Translations under genes and position numbers: made by a program
The notes under the pieces: model-generated
Seen by the model: only the letters and a program-made list of their open reading frames with translations
Told to the model about the DNA's origin: nothing
The model's database searches: none
DNA from: Halogeometricum rufum
Lineage (GTDB): Archaea > Halobacteriota > Halobacteria > Halobacteriales > Haloferacaceae
Length of the DNA: 64,000 bases
Reading direction: 5' to 3'
NCBI RefSeq assembly: GCF_900112175.1
Contig: NZ_FOYT01000004.1
Span: 62,001 to 126,000 of the forward strand
Shown: positions 62,888 to 64,000 of the stretch, piece after piece
How the letters are laid out: every line of letters begins with the position of its first letter
Numbering within the stretch: the first letter of the stretch is position 1

Positions 62888-64000
62888 TCACTCGGGGCGC
62901 CGCAGTCGTTCGAGAGAGAACGGCGAGAGTCGACTGGGACGAGTGCCGTCAATCGCCCACCTCGAAAGCAGACGGTTGATAGCGAGGGAAATCGCGAACC
63001 CGTGTCCGCTCCAGCCAGTTCCGACGATCATGTTGTCGGCACCCGGTAACGTATCGATGATCGGAACGTGGTCGACCGTCACGCTCTCTCGACGACTCGC
63101 GTCCGAACGCTCGACTTCGATGCCGGTTAGGTCCGGAAACACGGCACGTGCATCGGCCGCGTTTCCGTCGACGCGTTCTTCGAGCGCGATTCCCTGTTGG
63201 GCGTCTTCGTCCCATTCTCCGCGCCAACCGCCGGAGATCATCACTCGACTCTCAGAGATCTCTTTGAGTGCCAACCGTCGGCTATCGTGTCCGATGAGGT
63301 GGTTCACCGGTACCTCGTCCATCGGCTCGGTCGCACTCACCTGCGGGTACATGTTCCACACGGGGAGTGAGATATCAAGCTCGTCTTCGACCAACTGCGG
63401 AACGTGTGTATTCGAGAGCAGAAACACCGTCTGGTCGACGGCGAAGCGTTCGTCTGCGGTGCGGACAGCAGTCACTCGTGACCCGTCGCGCTCTAGTCCC
63501 CGAACCGGCGCGTTTTCTCGAACAGTTGCGCCATGCGCCTCCGCCGCACGTGCGAGCGAACGAGTGATCGTCGCATGATCGGCGATGCCGTCGTTTGGAC
63601 AGTGTAGTGCGCCGATGACGTCCTCACTGACGCCGGGCTCCATCTCACGGACTTCGTCTCCGTCCAGCACCTCCGTCTCGACTCCGAACTCGTTCTGGAC
63701 GTTGGCTCGCGCCCGAGCACTCTCGAACCCACCTTGGAGCCCGCCGGTTTCGTTCTCGTACAGCAGCAGATGTCCAGTCCGTTCGTAGGCATCCTCTGCA
63801 TCGATCTCGCGGGAAACCTGTGGCCAGAGGTCGTACGCAACCTCCATCAGCGGAAGCTCTCGAGGATCGCGACCGTTCGCTCTCACACCACGCTTTCCAA
63901 GACCACCAGAGGCACCCGCAGCGACCTCGGTTGCTTCGAGGAGCGTGACGTCTTCGCCTCGAGTCGCTAACTCCCAGGCGGTGCCAGCCCCGTACACTCC
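62888..64000 (-). CDS. FAD-dependent oxidoreductase (DAO family), cut by window edge
   Basis: At least 370 residues of a third, more distant DAO-family protein. The visible N-terminus GVYGAGTAWELATRGEDVTL is the inside of the FAD-binding GxGxxG, so the true start lies beyond the window. The C-terminal GTGWSGHGFAISLAINRLLS is the FAD-closing motif. It belongs to the same oxidation module as the two upstream paralogues but is not a recent duplicate. Confidence 0.88.
   Translation of the reverse strand, partial: GVYGAGTAWELATRGEDVTLLEATEVAAGASGGLGKRGVRANGRDPRELPLMEVAYDLWPQVSREIDAEDAYERTGHLLLYENETGGLQGGFESARARANVQNEFGVETEVLDGDEVREMEPGVSEDVIGALHCPNDGIADHATITRSLARAAEAHGATVRENAPVRGLERDGSRVTAVRTADERFAVDQTVFLLSNTHVPQLVEDELDISLPVWNMYPQVSATEPMDEVPVNHLIGHDSRRLALKEISESRVMISGGWRGEWDEDAQQGIALEERVDGNAADARAVFPDLTGIEVERSDASRRESVTVDHVPIIDTLPGADNMIVGTGWSGHGFAISLAINRLLSRWAIDGTRPSRLSPFSLERLRRPE

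Overview
The window is high-GC archaeal DNA, almost certainly from a haloarchaeon (class Halobacteria). Proteins are strongly acidic, the sugar-binding protein carries a twin-arginine plus lipobox signal, IclR-type regulators are used, and promoters show archaeal TATA boxes about 27 bases before leaderless or nearly leaderless start codons. No rRNA, tRNA, CRISPR array or insertion sequence was recognised.

Left part (1-22173): the edge of an ABC transporter ATPase gene, then a catabolic cluster. It holds an IclR regulator, a beta-keto acid cleavage enzyme (BKACE/DUF849), two short-chain dehydrogenases, a complete sugar-type ABC importer (binding protein, double ATPase, permease), a VOC-fold protein, an aldo/keto reductase, a zinc alcohol dehydrogenase and a tungsten aldehyde:ferredoxin oxidoreductase. 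An amidohydrolase coupled to a DUF59 protein, an acetyl-CoA synthetase-like ligase, a gamma-carbonic-anhydrase-like protein, a DUF35/thiolase pair, an MFS transporter and a universal stress protein follow. Together they look like import of a polyol, sugar acid or related compound, its oxidation, and CoA-dependent cleavage to central metabolites. The substrate cannot be read from the sequence.

Central part (22907-57050): about 34 kb encoding an extracellular contractile injection system (eCIS, a phage-tail-like particle), nearly all on the minus strand and tightly packed with ATGA/GTGA overlaps. In transcription order the genes are: Pvc16/DUF4255-like cap protein, carboxypeptidase-regulatory-like beta protein, sheath, tube, baseplate-chaperone-like protein, DUF6760-like protein, DUF4157 cargo 1, second tube protein, AAA+ ATPase, DUF4157 cargo 2, DUF4157 cargo 3, a disordered protein, LysM tube-initiator (Afp7-like), gpD-like hub, gpV-like spike, PAAR tip, gp25 wedge, two large baseplate J-like proteins and a tail-protein-I fusion. 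A divergent coiled-coil protein and a giant pentapeptide-repeat protein close the locus. The three cargo candidates share a GNRAV-type motif and a DUF4157 domain but have different C-terminal parts: a ComEC-like metallo-beta-lactamase fold, a phospholipase A2-like site plus LysM, and an unrecognised domain. AT-rich, gene-poor stretches flank the locus on both sides.

Right part (57944-64000): a second IclR regulator with a pair of matching operator-like palindromes, two paralogous FAD-dependent amine/amino-acid oxidase-family proteins flanking an MFS transporter, and a third FAD oxidoreductase cut by the window edge. This looks like an inducible uptake-and-oxidation module for an N-methylated amine or amino acid.
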